Below are positions 35,101 through 45,489 of a stretch of DNA of 64,000 bases, piece after piece. The stretch comes from Stutzerimonas kunmingensis (GTDB lineage Bacteria > Pseudomonadota > Gammaproteobacteria > Pseudomonadales > Pseudomonadaceae), in the NCBI RefSeq assembly GCF_002929225.1, contig NZ_PISM01000022.1:796783-860782 (forward strand). The letters are read 5' to 3'. The position numbers and the translations under genes were made by a program. A model generated the notes under the pieces. It worked only from the letters and a program-made list of their open reading frames with translations, did not search any database and was not told the origin of the DNA. How positions within the stretch are numbered: the first letter of the stretch is position 1; every line of letters starts with the position of its first letter.

Positions 35101-37166
35101 CGGGCCTGCACCACGATGACCTTGTCCTCGCCCAGTTCACGAGCGAAGGCATAAGGCTGGCCGGGCGAAAGCAGTCGATGTTCACCCGCGCCGATCGCCG
35201 GATGGCGCGCACGGAACCGGCCGATTCGCTGCCAGTGCTCGATCAGTGCGGCAACTTCGGGGCGTTCGTGCTCGGCCCAGTTCATCGGGCTGCGCGTGCC
35301 CTGATACGGGTCCGAACCGCTGGCACCGAAGGTGCGGGCGCTTTCGTCGCCGTAATAGATCTGCACCGCGCCGGGCGCCAGCAGCAGGGCGGCGGCGAGG
35401 CCGCGCTGGCGGGTCAGGTCGCCCTTGGCCAGCTGATTGAACAGCGCCGTGTCGTGGGACGAGGCGTAGCTCAGTAGGTTGTGGCTGGGCGTCTCGGCCA
35501 GGCGCCGGGCATAGTCGGCGTAGCTGGGTTCGGCGGCCGCGAGGCAATCGCTGGCGGCCACGGCCTGTTCCTGGAAGTCGAAGTTGATCAGCGCGTCGAA
35601 GCCCTGGTTCAGGTAGTCGCTGGCCTGCGGTCCATGGCCAAACACTTCGCCGACCATCCAGAACGGCTCGTCGGCCATGGGATCGTCCGGGTTGGCGCGG
35701 GCCCAGTCGGCGCGGGCGCGCTCGGCAGCGGCGCGCAATTCGGCCCAGGTCGATGGCTCGACATGCTTGACGGTGTCGGCACGGAAACCATCAACACCGT
35801 ATTCGCGGACCCAGAGTGTCAGCCATTCGATCAGGTAGTCGCGCACGCGATAGCCCTCGCGCGGCTCGGCACGGGTCTGCGCCTTGCGCGCGAGAAACTC
35901 GGGCAGCGCGACGACCGCCTCGGATTCGGTACGGAAATCCGGCAGAAAGGCCAGCGAGCCCTTGAGCGGATCGACCGTGCTACTGGGCGGTGTGTCGTAA
36001 TCGGCGATGCCCGCCCGCACCCAGTCGCGGCCCCACCAGGCGGCCCAGCTCGGATGCTCGTAGTCCACCAGGTTGTGGTAGGCGTGCAGATTCTCGTGCG
36101 GCTCCGGCTGCCAGGTGCTCCATTGCTCGGGTAGGTACTCGGCCATGCCGTCGCGCAGGGCGCCGAAGCCCTGTTGCTGCATGTCCTGCAGGGTCGAATA
36201 GCCAGGATGGTTCAGCACCACGTCGAACAACACGCGGATGCCGCGGGCATGGGCGGCGCGGATCAGCGCGCGCAGGTCGTCCTCGCTGCCCATGTTGGCG
36301 TCGAGCTGGGTGAAATCCAGGGCGTAGTAGCCGTGGTAGCCGTAGTGGCGGAAGTCGCCGCCATCGCCGCCGCCGACCCAGCCGTGGATCTGCTCGTAGG
36401 GTGCGCTGATCCACAGCGCATCGACGCCGAGGCTGGCGATATGGTCGAGCCGCTCGGTCAGCCCCTTGAGATCGCCGCCGTGGAAGGTGCCGACCTCCTC
36501 GGCGCCATCCGGCTCGCGGCCATAGCTGCGGTCGTTGCCTGGATCGCCATTGGCGAAGCGGTCGGTGAGCACGAAGTAGACGATCGCGTTGCGCCAGTCG
36601 CGCAGTGCCGGTTTGGCCGGCTCGGCGGCTTCGAGCAGCAAGAGGCCATCGCTGCCGGCGGCGGGTTGCAATGTCACCTGGCCGTCGCGCACGTCCGCCG
36701 TAGCGCCGGATAGCGCATCGCGCAGGGTCTGGCCATCGCGGAACACGTCGCCAACCGCCACGTTCACCGCGCCGCCGTCCCAGACCCGGCAGACCGGCAC
36801 AGCCGTCTTCGGCTCGGCGGCCTTGATCGGCAGCAGACGCAGCGCCGCTGAGGCGCCGGTCTCGACGATCAAGCGATAGCGTCCGGCCTCGGGCACTTCG
36901 TAGCGGTAGGCGCTGTCTTTGCCAAGCGGCTGACGACGGAACGGCGCAAGCGCGGTGTTTTCGACGCCTGCTTGCGGCATCACCAGGTGCAGCCGACCGG
37001 GTTCGAGTTCCAGCAGTGTGTCGTAGCGATCGGCTGCCAAGGCGTTCCAGCTCGGTGACAGCGGCTGGTCGTTCAGGCGAACGCTCAGCTCGGGAGCGGC
37101 GAGGCCGGACAAGGGCAGGGCGAGGCCGAACAGTAGCGGCAGGGCGGATAACCGGTGGGCGCGCAT
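35097..37166 (-). CDS. malS: MalS-type periplasmic alpha-amylase
   Basis: 689 residues from ATG 37166; a TTG one codon upstream is better spaced from GGAG and is possible. The signal peptide ends GLAA. Residues about 25-190 are a non-catalytic N-terminal region, then the GH13 barrel starts at IVYFVLTDRFANGD. Catalytic residues are in GVDGFRADTVKHVE (nucleophile), MVGEVFGHG (acid/base) and YASSHDTALF (third Asp). Size and layout resemble E. coli MalS (676 residues), which trims maltodextrins in the periplasm. Divergent from malE2 across a MalT-box region and coupled to the kinase-fold gene. Confidence 0.9.
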   Translation of the reverse strand: MRAHRLSALPLLFGLALPLSGLAAPELSVRLNDQPLSPSWNALAADRYDTLLELEPGRLHLVMPQAGVENTALAPFRRQPLGKDSAYRYEVPEAGRYRLIVETGASAALRLLPIKAAEPKTAVPVCRVWDGGAVNVAVGDVFRDGQTLRDALSGATADVRDGQVTLQPAAGSDGLLLLEAAEPAKPALRDWRNAIVYFVLTDRFANGDPGNDRSYGREPDGAEEVGTFHGGDLKGLTERLDHIASLGVDALWISAPYEQIHGWVGGGDGGDFRHYGYHGYYALDFTQLDANMGSEDDLRALIRAAHARGIRVLFDVVLNHPGYSTLQDMQQQGFGALRDGMAEYLPEQWSTWQPEPHENLHAYHNLVDYEHPSWAAWWGRDWVRAGIADYDTPPSSTVDPLKGSLAFLPDFRTESEAVVALPEFLARKAQTRAEPREGYRVRDYLIEWLTLWVREYGVDGFRADTVKHVEPSTWAELRAAAERARADWARANPDDPMADEPFWMVGEVFGHGPQASDYLNQGFDALINFDFQEQAVAASDCLAAAEPSYADYARRLAETPSHNLLSYASSHDTALFNQLAKGDLTRQRGLAAALLLAPGAVQIYYGDESARTFGASGSDPYQGTRSPMNWAEHERPEVAALIEHWQRIGRFRARHPAIGAGEHRLLSPGQPYAFARELGEDKVIVVQAR

Positions 37167-37419
37167 CAAAATGTGGCTCCATTATGCTTTTTCGCTACAT
37201 TTGACCGCGCGTTGGCAGCCGGGTATAGGCGTAAACCCCAGACTGATGGCGTATTTTGTGCCGTTGCGACGGCTGATCTACGCCCCGCTTCTACGCCCTC
37301 CGCCCCCTCGGGGAGGAGGATGCACATGGCACAGGACGCGCCGAGGATGGAACGACTGCCAGAGCCTCAGGCCGGCAGCAGGTGGAACAACTAATAAGAA
37401 GCCACGAGGAAAGCGAAGC
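37167..37419. promoter_or_regulatory. Divergent malS-malE2 control region with a consensus MalT box
   Basis: GGGGAGGAGG at 37310-37319 is an exact match to the MalT box GGGGAKGAGG. An inverted one-mismatch copy lies at 37297-37306 (CCTCCGCCCC on +), and two CTACGCCC repeats begin at 37278 and 37291. The CTACGCCC word recurs upstream of the alpha-glucosidase gene (45358, 45382). Together they look like a MalT activation array serving malEFG and perhaps malS. Confidence 0.7.
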
Positions 37420-38607
<1,188 letters not shown>

Positions 38608-38614
38608 ACCGCTC

Positions 38615-38641
38615 GCCGGCCGCCTGCACAGGCGCGCCGGC
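38615..38641 (+). repeat. REP-like hairpin between malE and malF
   Basis: Outer arms GCCGGC (38615-38620 and 38636-38641) and inner CGCCT/AGGCG with one bulged base give an 11-bp stem and a 4-nt loop. Such an intercistronic hairpin protects malE mRNA and lowers malF expression in enteric bacteria; the same use here is inference. Confidence 0.6.
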
Positions 38642-38674
38642 AGACTAAGCTCCGTTCATAAAGGTTCTTCTCCC

Positions 38675-40240
38675 GTGAATGCCCGTGCCGAGTTGCCCAG
38701 CCCTGCCATGACCCGTTCGACTCCCCGGGGCCTGCCCCGCTCCCTGACCACTGGCCTGCGCTGGCTGCTTTGGCTGGCCTTCAACGCGTTCGCGCTGTAT
38801 CTGGTGGTCGCGCTCTACGTCCAGAAGCAGATGGCCTTCGCTCTGCTCGGGCTGGTGGTCACCGGCATCGCCAGCTATCTGTTCATCAACCGGCGCATGT
38901 ACGCGCAGCGCTACATCTTCCCGTCGGTGGCGGGCATGCTGGTTTTCGTGATCTTTCCACTGCTCTATACGGTGGGCATCGGCTTCACCAACTACAGTGG
39001 CACCAATCTGCTGAGTCAGGCCCAGGTCGAGCAGTATCACCTGAGCCAGACCTACCTCGCCGGCGAGCGCTTCCGCTTCAGTCTGCACCCGAGCCCGGAG
39101 GGCGAGCGCCTGCGCATCGACAAGGGCGAGCAGGGCGTGTTCGTCAGCCCGCCGTTGACCGGCGAGCCTGACGCCGAATCGCCGCTGCTCCTGCAGCCGG
39201 CCGAAAGCGTCGAGGGGCTGGGCGATGCGCTGGCGTTGCGCGAGGTGATTCAGCGGCGCAAGGCCCTGGAGCAATGGGTGATGCAGGTGCCGGATGGCAG
39301 CCTGCTGCGCCTGTACGGATTGCGTGAAGTCGCCGCCGTGCAACCCGTCTATCGTCAGGATGGCCCCGGCGTACTGGTCGACACCCGCAGCGGCGCGCGC
39401 TTGACCGCCGATATGGAGCGCGGCTTCTATGTCGACGAGACGGGCAAGGCGGTGCCACCGGGCTTTACCGTGTTCACCGGCTTCGCCAACTTTTCCCGGG
39501 TGCTGACCGAACCGAGCATCCGCGAACCTTTCATGCAGATATTCGCCTGGACCTTCGCCTTCGCCGGCCTCACGGTGGTCTTCACCCTCGCGGTCGGTCT
39601 GGTGCTGGCCAGCCTGCTGCAATGGGAGCTGGTGCGCGGCAAGGCGTTCTACCGGCTGATGCTGATCCTGCCGTATGCGGTGCCGGCATTCATTTCCATT
39701 CTGGTGTTCCGCGGCCTGTTCAACCAGAACTTCGGCGAGATCAACCTGCTGCTCGACAGTCTGTTCGGCATGCGCCCGGACTGGTTCAGCGACCCGGCCC
39801 TGGCGCGCACGATGATCCTCATCGTCAATACCTGGCTCGGTTACCCCTACATGCTGCTGCTGTGCATGGGCCTCCTGCAGGCGATCCCGCGGGACCAATA
39901 CGAGGCTTCGGCCATCGACGGCGCCAGTCCGCTGGACAACCTGCTGCGCATCACCCTGCCGCAACTGATCAAGCCGCTGATGCCGCTGCTGATCGCAAGC
40001 TTCGCCTTCAACTTCAACAACTTCGTGCTCATCACCCTGTTGACCCGCGGTGGCCCGGACATCATCGGTGCGACCACCCCGGCCGGCACCACGGACCTGC
40101 TGGTGAGCTACACCTACCGCATCGCCTTCCAGGATTCCGGGCAGGACTTTGCCCTGGCCGCGGCGATTGCCACGATGATCTTCCTGCTGGTGGGCGCCAT
40201 GGCGCTGCTCAACCTCAAACTCTCGAAAGTGAAGGTATAA
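38675..40240 (+). CDS. malF: MalF, maltose ABC permease subunit
   Basis: 521 residues from GTG 38675; an ATG at 38708 would remove 11 residues and neither has a strong ribosome site. About eight membrane helices; the large periplasmic P2 loop typical of MalF lies between NYSGTNLLSQ and FTGFANFSRV (about residues 105-280). The permease EAA loop reads YEASAIDGASPLDNLLRITLPQL. It pairs with MalG and binds the MalK ATPase encoded at 47195. The length compares well with E. coli MalF (514). Confidence 0.95.
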   Translation: MNARAELPSPAMTRSTPRGLPRSLTTGLRWLLWLAFNAFALYLVVALYVQKQMAFALLGLVVTGIASYLFINRRMYAQRYIFPSVAGMLVFVIFPLLYTVGIGFTNYSGTNLLSQAQVEQYHLSQTYLAGERFRFSLHPSPEGERLRIDKGEQGVFVSPPLTGEPDAESPLLLQPAESVEGLGDALALREVIQRRKALEQWVMQVPDGSLLRLYGLREVAAVQPVYRQDGPGVLVDTRSGARLTADMERGFYVDETGKAVPPGFTVFTGFANFSRVLTEPSIREPFMQIFAWTFAFAGLTVVFTLAVGLVLASLLQWELVRGKAFYRLMLILPYAVPAFISILVFRGLFNQNFGEINLLLDSLFGMRPDWFSDPALARTMILIVNTWLGYPYMLLLCMGLLQAIPRDQYEASAIDGASPLDNLLRITLPQLIKPLMPLLIASFAFNFNNFVLITLLTRGGPDIIGATTPAGTTDLLVSYTYRIAFQDSGQDFALAAAIATMIFLLVGAMALLNLKLSKVKV

Positions 40241-40250
40241 GGAGACCCAC

Positions 40251-41141
40251 ATGGCCATGGTGCAACCCAGATCCGCCCGTTACCGGCTGTGGGCAACCCA
40301 CGCGGCGCTGCTGGCGTTGGTGGCGGTGATCCTCTTTCCGCTGCTGATGGTGATCTCGATTTCCTTCCGCGAAGGCAACTTCGCCACCGGCAGCCTGTTT
40401 CCGGACAATCCGACCCTGGAGCACTGGTCGCTGGCTCTCGGCATCCCCTACACCCATGACGACGGCAGCGTCACCCAGCCGCCATTCCCGGTGCTGTTGT
40501 GGCTGTGGAATTCGGTAAAAATCGCCCTGGCCAGCTCGGTGCTGATCCTGCTCCTGTCGACCACCAGCGCCTACGCTTTCGCGCGCATGCGTTTCGGCGG
40601 CAAGGCGCCGATCCTGAAGAGCATGCTGATCTTCCAGATGTTCCCGCCGGTGCTCTCGCTGGTGGCCATCTACGCGCTGTTCGACCAGCTCGGCCAGCAC
40701 GTCAGCTGGCTCGGGGTGAACAGCCACGGCGCGGTGATCGTCGCCTCGCTGGGCGGCATGGCACTGCACATCTGGACCATCAAGGGTTACTTCGAGAGCA
40801 TCGATGCCTCGCTGGAGGAGGCCGCTATCGTCGATGGCGCGACCACCTGGCAGGCGTTCTTTCATATCCTGCTGCCGATGAGCGTGCCGATCCTGGCGGT
40901 GGTGTTCATCCTCGCCTTCATCACCAGCGTCACCGAGTACCCCATCGCCTCGGTGCTGCTGATGGACGTCGACAAACTCACTCTGTCGGTGGGCGCCCAG
41001 CAGTACCTGTATCCGCAGAACTATCTGTGGGGCGATTTCGCCGCGGCGGCGGTGCTTTCCGGGATACCCATCACCGGGGTGTTCCTCTACTGCCAGAAGT
41101 GGATCGTTGGCGGTCTTACCGCGGGCGGCGTGAAGGGCTGA
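40251..41141 (+). CDS. malG: MalG, maltose ABC permease subunit
   Basis: 296 residues, the same length as E. coli MalG. Six membrane helices, with the EAA loop IDASLEEAAIVDGATTWQAFFHILLP and the substrate-exit C-terminus ending GGLTAGGVKG, typical of MalG. AAGGAGACCCAC precedes its ATG, 10 bp after malF. It forms the MalFGK2 importer. Confidence 0.96.
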   Translation: MAMVQPRSARYRLWATHAALLALVAVILFPLLMVISISFREGNFATGSLFPDNPTLEHWSLALGIPYTHDDGSVTQPPFPVLLWLWNSVKIALASSVLILLLSTTSAYAFARMRFGGKAPILKSMLIFQMFPPVLSLVAIYALFDQLGQHVSWLGVNSHGAVIVASLGGMALHIWTIKGYFESIDASLEEAAIVDGATTWQAFFHILLPMSVPILAVVFILAFITSVTEYPIASVLLMDVDKLTLSVGAQQYLYPQNYLWGDFAAAAVLSGIPITGVFLYCQKWIVGGLTAGGVKG

Positions 41142-41240
41142 AGGATGTAGCGAAACAGGGCGCCAGACCGGGGAGCGGACGCCATGCGAGCCGGTGCGCC
41201 AGGCCACGACGAGAACAATAACGAGAACAGGGAGCCGTCC

Positions 41241-43988
41241 ATGAATGCCTCGATGCCAGCCTTGCTGCCGCTGATCCCCACCAAGCTGGCGATCCCCGTG
41301 CTGCCGCCGGGCCTGCTCGAACGCCCACGACTGGACGAGTGGCAGCTGCGCCTGCCGCAGGTACGCCTGGCCGTACTGCACGCCGCCAGCGGCTTCGGCA
41401 AAACCACCCTGGCCGCGCAATGGGCGCGGGCCTTCGATGGCCGCGTCGCCTGGCTGCAGCTGCATGCCAGCGATAACCTGGCGCTGCAGTTCGGCCGCTA
41501 CCTCACCCAGGCGCTGGACCGCCAGCTCGATGCCGGTTGCCCGCTGTCCGCGGCACTCGCCGAGCAGGGCCAGGTCTCGCTGGATGCGCTGTTCACCCAG
41601 CTGCTGGCCGAACTGCCGGGCGAGCACGAGGCAATCCTGATCGTGCTCGACGAATTCGAAGTGCTGCACGAGCGTGAGCTGATCGCCGGGCTGCGCTTCT
41701 TCCTGCGGCACATGCCGAGCTGGATGACCCTGCTGGTGTGCAGCCGCCGGCTGCCGGAGCTGGGCGTGGCCGAACTGCGGGTCAAGCATCAGCTGCTGCT
41801 GCTCGATGCCCGCCAGCTGGCGTTCGAGGACGACGAGGTGCAGGCCCTGCTGGAACTGGGCGTGCCGGTAAACATCAACCGCGAGCAGGTCGAGCGGCTC
41901 AACCGTCGCATCGGTGGCTGGCCCTGCGCACTGCAGCTGGCGCTGCAGGAAGTGCAGACCAGCCGTGGCATGGACCTGTTCCTGGAAAACCTGCTGCTCG
42001 GCCACCCGGATATCCGCGACTACATGCGCGAACAGGTGATCGACGGCCTGCCGCAAGACCTGCGCGGCTTTCTCGAGGCGACCTGCCTGCTCGACCGCTT
42101 CGATGCGGCGCTGGCCGACCGCCTGACCGAAGCCTGCCACGGCCGCGAGATGCTCGAACGGCTCGAACGCGGCGGCCTGTTCATCCAGCCGCTGGACAGC
42201 CTGCGCCGCTGGTACAGCTATCACCCGTTGTTCGCCGTGTTCCTGCAGGGCGAGCTGCGCACCCACCAGCCGCAGCGGGTCAACCAGTTGCATCTGCGCG
42301 CCGCCGAGGCGTTGCTGGCCGAGGGCATGCCCGAGGAAGCCGCGCGGCACGCGGTGCAGGCCGGCGACCCGCAGCAGGTCGCGGAAATCCTGCAGCGCCA
42401 CGGGCGTGCCTTCTATCGTCAGGGGCGTCTCGGGTTGCTGCAGCAGTGCCTGGAAACCCTGCCGGAGCCGGTGATCGCCGGCTCGGCGCTGCTCACTCTC
42501 CTGCAGGCCTGGGTGTCACAGAACTCCTACCAGTTCGATCACGTCGAGCGCTGGTTCAAGGCCGCCGAACTGGCCCTGCAGCGCAGCTGCTCGGAGCAGG
42601 ACTGGGCGCGCATCGTCTGCGAGTTCAACGCAGTGCGCGCGCAGGTGGCAATGAACCAGGGCGACGAGCAGCGCGCCATCGCCCTGGCCCAGGAGGCGCT
42701 GACCTGCGAGCCGCTGATCATGCGCACCTCGCGCGTGGCGGCGATGTCCGGCCTGGCCGAGGTGCATTTCGTCCAGGGTGCACTGCCGCAGGCGCAGAAG
42801 CAGTACGAGGAAGCCGAACGCCGAGCCCGCGAGATCAACGCCTCGCATCTGGTGGTCTGGAGCCTCGGCCAGCTATCGGAGATCGCCATCGCCCAGGGCC
42901 ATCTGCAGAAGGCCTACACCCTGCAGGAACGGGCCATCCAGTACATCGAACAGCAGAACCTGCAGGCCACGCCGATCGTCGAGTTCATCTACCGGGTGCG
43001 TGGCCAGGTGCTGCTGGAATGGCATCAGCTGGATGCTGCCGAGCAATGCGCGCTGCAGGGCATCCAGATTCTCGACGAACTCGGCGACCAGCGCTGGCGT
43101 CTGCAGAGCCACGCACTGCTGGCCGGCGTCGCCTACGCCCGCGGTCAGCAGAGCGCCTGTGCCGACTACATCAGCCAGATGCAGACGATGCTTGCCGACG
43201 ACCGCTACCACATCGACTGGTTGGCCAATGCCCATGCGGTGATGCTCGCCTACTGGGATTCCAGCCAGGATCGTGAGGCGATTCGCCAATGGCTGATAAG
43301 CGCGCCGCCGGTCAGCGCCGGCGCCAACCACTTCTCCCAGCTCAATGCGCGCAACCATGCCCGTGCCCACGTGGCGCTGGGGCAGCTGGACAGCGCGTTG
43401 CCGATCCTGCGCCAGTTGCTGACCGATGCCGAGCGCCACGGCCTGGTGATGGATCGCAACCGTAACCACATCCTTCTGGCGCAGCTGCACTGGCTGCGTG
43501 AAGAACGCCAGCAGGCGCTGGATCACCTGCAACGGGCCATGACCCTGGCCAGCGGCAGCGGCGCCGTCGGCAGCTTCCTGCGGGTCGGCAAGCCGATCAT
43601 CGGCATGCTCAAGTGCCTGTTGCACGAGCGCACCCTCGACGAACCGGAAGCCCAGCGCGCCACGCGGCTGATCCAGCTGGCGCAGCAGCAGCGCGACTTC
43701 AGCCGCGCCATCCGCATCACCCTCGACGAGGCGGTGATCCAGGACATCATCAATCGCCCCGACGTCCCCGAGCTGATCCGCCGCTCACCGCTGACCCGGC
43801 GCGAATGGCAGGTACTGAGCCTGATCCACGCCGGGCAGTCCAACGAGCAGATCGCCGATCACCTCAACGTTGCGCCCACCACCATCAAGACGCACATCCG
43901 CAGCCTCTACCAGAAGCTCAACATCACCCACCGCAGCGAAGCGGTGCAGCTGGCGCGCGACCTGTTGAGCAAGATTCAGGGCGACTAG
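41241..43988 (+). CDS. malT: MalT, ATP- and maltotriose-dependent transcriptional activator
   Basis: 915 residues from ATG 41241 with GGGAG 6 nt upstream; the in-frame ATG at 41184 lacks a site. A STAND-type NTPase with Walker A ASGFGKTT at residues 49-56 and Walker B region LIVLDEFEVL, then TPR-like helical superhelix (about 440-830), and a C-terminal LuxR helix-turn-helix (LTRREWQVLSLIHAGQSNEQIA, then TIKTHIRSLYQKL). The length is close to E. coli MalT (901). It activates mal genes with ATP and maltotriose. It is linked to malEFG in cis, unlike in enterics. Confidence 0.95.
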   Translation: MNASMPALLPLIPTKLAIPVLPPGLLERPRLDEWQLRLPQVRLAVLHAASGFGKTTLAAQWARAFDGRVAWLQLHASDNLALQFGRYLTQALDRQLDAGCPLSAALAEQGQVSLDALFTQLLAELPGEHEAILIVLDEFEVLHERELIAGLRFFLRHMPSWMTLLVCSRRLPELGVAELRVKHQLLLLDARQLAFEDDEVQALLELGVPVNINREQVERLNRRIGGWPCALQLALQEVQTSRGMDLFLENLLLGHPDIRDYMREQVIDGLPQDLRGFLEATCLLDRFDAALADRLTEACHGREMLERLERGGLFIQPLDSLRRWYSYHPLFAVFLQGELRTHQPQRVNQLHLRAAEALLAEGMPEEAARHAVQAGDPQQVAEILQRHGRAFYRQGRLGLLQQCLETLPEPVIAGSALLTLLQAWVSQNSYQFDHVERWFKAAELALQRSCSEQDWARIVCEFNAVRAQVAMNQGDEQRAIALAQEALTCEPLIMRTSRVAAMSGLAEVHFVQGALPQAQKQYEEAERRAREINASHLVVWSLGQLSEIAIAQGHLQKAYTLQERAIQYIEQQNLQATPIVEFIYRVRGQVLLEWHQLDAAEQCALQGIQILDELGDQRWRLQSHALLAGVAYARGQQSACADYISQMQTMLADDRYHIDWLANAHAVMLAYWDSSQDREAIRQWLISAPPVSAGANHFSQLNARNHARAHVALGQLDSALPILRQLLTDAERHGLVMDRNRNHILLAQLHWLREERQQALDHLQRAMTLASGSGAVGSFLRVGKPIIGMLKCLLHERTLDEPEAQRATRLIQLAQQQRDFSRAIRITLDEAVIQDIINRPDVPELIRRSPLTRREWQVLSLIHAGQSNEQIADHLNVAPTTIKTHIRSLYQKLNITHRSEAVQLARDLLSKIQGD

Positions 43989-43991
43989 CGC

Positions 43992-44615
43992 TCAGCCCGT
44001 CCACTGTGTCTGAGCGAAGGCGGGCAGGGTGTTGGCGCGCTGCGACGCTGCTGCCAGGTGGGGGAATGCGCCGTCCGGCGCCAGCGTGCCGGGCAGGGTG
44101 AGGCGGGCGAAGTCGTAGGCGACCACCGCGCTGATATCCACCTGGCTCATACGCTCGCCCAGCAAGGGCCGCTCGCCGCGCTCGGCCTGGCGTGCGTCCA
44201 ACAATGCCAGTGCGCCGCGCGCCTGATCCTCGCAATGTCGGTACCAGTCGTCCCAGACCAGCCCTTCCGGCCGCCGATCGCGTTCGTAGTACGCCGCCAC
44301 GGTTTTCTCGCAGGCACCGACGGCGAAGGCCAGCAGGTTCATCGCCTCGCTGCGCAGGGGGCCGGACAGCGGCAGCAGTGCGCGCTCGCCGCCCGCCTGC
44401 TGATCGAAATAATCGAGGATGGCGTTGCTGTCGATCAGCACCTGGCCATCGTCCAGCACCAACGCGGGCAAGCGACCCAGCGGCGAGTACTCGCGAATCT
44501 TCAGACTATCCGTCAGGACGCTGAGCGGTTCGTTGGTGAATGGTATGTCCAACATATGCAGGCTGATGCCGACACGGCGGACGAAAGGCGACATGTAGCG
44601 ACCGATCAATTTCAC
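43992..44615 (-). CDS. Glutathione S-transferase-like protein
   Basis: 207 residues from GTG 44615 with CTGGAG 9 nt upstream. N-terminal thioredoxin fold (MKLIGRYMSPFVRRVGISLHML, then LPALVLDDGQVLIDSNAILDYFD with the glutathione-binding SNAI), then a helical GST C-domain. It is convergent with malT with only 3 bp between stops. There is no evident link to maltose metabolism; pseudomonad genomes carry many such proteins. Confidence 0.88.
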   Translation of the reverse strand: MKLIGRYMSPFVRRVGISLHMLDIPFTNEPLSVLTDSLKIREYSPLGRLPALVLDDGQVLIDSNAILDYFDQQAGGERALLPLSGPLRSEAMNLLAFAVGACEKTVAAYYERDRRPEGLVWDDWYRHCEDQARGALALLDARQAERGERPLLGERMSQVDISAVVAYDFARLTLPGTLAPDGAFPHLAAASQRANTLPAFAQTQWTG

Positions 44616-44790
44616 AGGCAGTGCTCCAGAGGCGATTGGGCAGTGCATCAACCCTAGTCGAGCCCGCCGGTGGATGCGAAGGCGCCGGGCCGAACCGTCC
44701 ATCGCCGCGCCCGCTCGCAGCCGGGCGGGGGAGGAGGAGCGCAGCGCCAGGCTGTGGCACCCTCGGGCTTTCAGAGATGGAGGCGTTGCC

Positions 44791-45339
44791 ATGGCGATGA
44801 GCGAGAAACAGAAGATGCTGGCCGGCGAGCTGTACTACCCCGGTGACCCGGAGATTCTCGCCGATCAGGCCGCGGCCAAGGCCTGGATGGTGCGCTACAA
44901 CGCAGCGCTGGCGGCCTCGCCGGACGAGCGTCGGGCGCTGCTAGCCGAGCGGCTGGCTGCGGTCGGTGCCGGCGCGGTGATCCGCCCGCCGTTCCACTGC
45001 GACTACGGCTACAACATCCATCTGGGCGAAGGCGCCTTCCTCAACTTCAACTGCGTGATTCTCGATGTGGTCGAGGTGCATATCGGTGCCGGTGCGCAGA
45101 TTGGTCCTGCGGTGCAGCTCTACACCGCCGATCACCCGCGTGACCCTGAAGCACGCCGTTCGGGCGTGGAGTTCGGCCGGCCGATCCATATCGGCCGCAA
45201 CGTCTGGGTCGGTGGTGGGGCGATCATCCTGCCGGGCGTGACGGTGGGCGACGATGCGGTGATCGGCGCCGGCAGCGTGGTCACCCGTGACGTGCCGACC
45301 GGCGCCACGGTGGTCGGCAACCCGGCGCGAATGCGCTGA
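44791..45339 (+). CDS. maa: Maltose O-acetyltransferase
   Basis: 182 residues from ATG 44791, preceded by ATGGAGGCG. N-terminal Maa/NodL helical segment (SEKQKMLAGELYYPGDPEI), then left-handed beta-helix hexapeptide repeats with the catalytic His in YTADHPRD and GGGAIILPGVTVGDDAVIGAGSVV. Size equals E. coli Maa (183). It acetylates glucose and maltose using acetyl-CoA; a detoxification role when maltose accumulates is proposed. Its place in the mal island supports a sugar substrate over NodL-type chemistry. Confidence 0.9.
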   Translation: MAMSEKQKMLAGELYYPGDPEILADQAAAKAWMVRYNAALAASPDERRALLAERLAAVGAGAVIRPPFHCDYGYNIHLGEGAFLNFNCVILDVVEVHIGAGAQIGPAVQLYTADHPRDPEARRSGVEFGRPIHIGRNVWVGGGAIILPGVTVGDDAVIGAGSVVTRDVPTGATVVGNPARMR

Positions 45340-45357
45340 CCGGCTCGCTGTTGCCGT

Positions 45358-45400
45358 CTACGCCCTCGGCCAGCGGGCGGTCTACGCCCGGCCCTTACGC
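45358..45400 (+). promoter_or_regulatory. Repeated CTACGCCC motifs before alpha-glucosidase gene
   Basis: CTACGCCC at 45358 and 45382 and a variant CTTACGCC at 45394 (24 and 12 nt apart). The same word occurs twice upstream of malE2. Further down, CCGGAGGATG resembles a MalT half site. Likely activator binding array for the aglA-malK operon; regulator MalT is inferred. Confidence 0.5.
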
Positions 45401-45489
45401 CTGCAACAGCCCGCCGCCGGAGGATGTTGCGACCGGATGCCGCACCTAGAGTGGCCACATCTTCACTGGTCACTCATAGGTAACGTGGC

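Noticed and set aside
38645..42401. Antisense frames opposite malF, malG and malT
   Set aside because: Compositionally biased shadows; the sense genes carry all family motifs.
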